Source: Curtobacterium herbarum
GTDB lineage: Bacteria > Actinomycetota > Actinomycetes > Actinomycetales > Microbacteriaceae
Direction: 5' to 3'
DNA: 64,000 bases
Assembly (NCBI RefSeq): GCF_016907335.1
Contig: NZ_JAFBBT010000001.1
Location: 2,666,001 to 2,730,000 of the forward strand
Shown here piece by piece: positions 63,221 through 64,000 of this stretch. Position 1 is the stretch's first letter. The number at the start of each line of letters is the position of its first letter. The notes below the pieces were generated by a model that was not told where the DNA came from, ran no database searches, and saw nothing but the letters and a program-made list of their open reading frames with translations. Position numbers and translations under genes: made by a program.

Positions 63221-64000
63221 TCAGTCCAGGTCGTGGCGCCGACGGCGGGCTGCCACGAGGTCCGCACGCGCCCGGTCGCTCGCCTGCTCCGCGTCGTCGC
63301 GCTCGTGGCCGAGGCGCTCGGCCTCGGCGTCGAGGTCCGCCCGGTCTCCCCCGAGCTCACGGAGCTGTCGTTCGAGGTCCTGCCTGCGGCGCTCGAGGTC
63401 GGTGCGTCGTGCCGCGACGTCCTCGAGGGCGGACTCGGCGCCGTCGAGCGCGGCATCGGCGTCACGGGACGCCTGGCGGGCCTGCCGTTCGGCGTCCCGG
63501 GCAGCCCGACGCTCCGCTGCCGGGTCGCGTTGCGCGGGAGCCGCCGGGTCGCGTTCCGCGGGAGCCGCCGGACGGGAGGCACGCCCCGGCCCCGCCGCGT
63601 CCGTCCTCGTGTCCGCAGGGTCGGCAGGGTCGCGGTCGCGGGTGCCCACGGGACCGGAGGAGCGGGATCGACGTGCGCCGCGCCTCCCGGCCGTGATCGG
63701 GATGGGCGGGGCGTCGCTGCCGGACCACGCGTCGGGGACCGCGTCCGGCACGGCGAGGGCGCCGTCGAGGTCGACGTCCTCGAAGCCGACGCTCTCGAGC
63801 GGTTGCACGAGGAGCCCGGAGCGGACGGCGGCTCCGGCGTGCGGGTCGGCCATCGCGGCTTCGATCGTGGCGCGGACCTGCTGCAGGACCGCCGGCGTCA
63901 CGGGGTGGCCGGCGTCGTCGGCCAGGTCCGCCCCGGCCTGCACCAGGGCCCGCACCACGCTCGTGCGCTGGCGACGGAGCACGCTGATCTCCTGCGGGTC
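63221..64000 (-). CDS. 3'-part of an unknown coiled-coil gene (runs off the window)
   Basis: The open frame continues past 64000, so it is the last 259 residues or so of a longer protein. The N-terminal part seen (RTSVVRALVQAGADLADDAGHPVTPAVLQQVRATIEAAMADP) is helical; a Pro/Ala-rich linker (about 110-150) includes GRRGARRSR and repeated RDPAAPAQRDP, and a C-terminal coiled coil (ERRAARDAERQARQASRDADAAL...ERRRQDLERQLREL) is Arg/Glu/Ala-rich. Family not identified. A start at 63982 is only the first in-frame methionine. Confidence 0.75.
   Translation of the reverse strand, partial: DPQEISVLRRQRTSVVRALVQAGADLADDAGHPVTPAVLQQVRATIEAAMADPHAGAAVRSGLLVQPLESVGFEDVDLDGALAVPDAVPDAWSGSDAPPIPITAGRRGARRSRSSGPVGTRDRDPADPADTRTDAAGPGRASRPAAPAERDPAAPAQRDPAAERRAARDAERQARQASRDADAALDGAESALEDVAARRTDLERRRQDLERQLRELGGDRADLDAEAERLGHERDDAEQASDRARADLVAARRRRHDLD

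Overview
This is a high-GC, gene-dense actinobacterial chromosome segment. Evidence for the group: mycothiol conjugate amidase (Mca), an actinobacterial IolC / Cgl0159-type / IolA-B-D-E-G inositol operon, DUF4245, DUF4307, DUF501 and DUF6264-type proteins, many GTG starts, and the neighbourhoods mca / DUF4307 / greA / ilvA and mfd / mazG / eno / ftsB-like / DUF501. The family-level look is Microbacteriaceae, most like Curtobacterium; the genus is an inference from protein style, not a search.

Layout. (1) 1-2.6 kb is an accessory patch: a gene end, a small unknown gene, an XRE-MNT (helix-turn-helix plus nucleotidyltransferase) gene, and a convergent Abi_2/AbiF-like HEPN ribonuclease gene preceded by a terminator-like hairpin. 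(2) 2.6-6.4 kb holds ychF, a small hydrolase, a DnaQ-like exonuclease, a GntR regulator and a tautomerase. (3) 6.5-18.3 kb is a ten-gene minus-strand inositol operon: iolC, Cgl0159-like aldolase, iolA, iolB, iolD, iolE, iolG, iolH-like, a transaldolase-family gene and a second Gfo/Idh/MocA dehydrogenase. The inverted repeat TGTC-NN-GACA lies before the operon, before the GntR gene and before the tautomerase gene, which ties the regulator to the operon. No inositol transporter is in the window. (4) 18.5-36.2 kb is core: rmuC, glpX, fba, M18 aminopeptidase, ispH, xseAB, carbonic anhydrase, fumC, phoH2, a class-V aminotransferase, uppS and hemolysin III. (5) 36.3-45.2 kb holds mca, DUF4307 (apparently CTG start), greA, ilvA, an AI-2E-type permease, a YcaQ-like protein and lemA. 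(6) 45.5-49.6 kb has a large secreted/membrane mosaic protein, a ThrE-like exporter and a 74-nt tRNA with anticodon UAA. (7) 49.7-64 kb is core: ndh-2, DUF501, an FtsB-like protein, eno, hisS, mazG, nhaA, mfd, pth, rplY and a truncated coiled-coil gene.

Between genes the window is unusually rich in repeats. One family of long palindromes built on GGACGGGAGG sits mainly at gene ends (bidirectional terminators). A second palindrome family shares the core GAACCACGGGAT. A third, about 60-93 bp, is built on GGTCACGA and forms a three-copy tandem array near 33 kb and degenerate copies near 39 kb. There are also many short tandem repeats with units of 4-55 bp. No rRNA, CRISPR array, insertion sequence or prophage was seen.

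The likeliest under-described items are the Abi_2 gene with its leader hairpin next to an XRE-MNT gene, a possible structured RNA between hisS and mazG, the three repeat families, and the short-arm tRNA with anticodon UAA.
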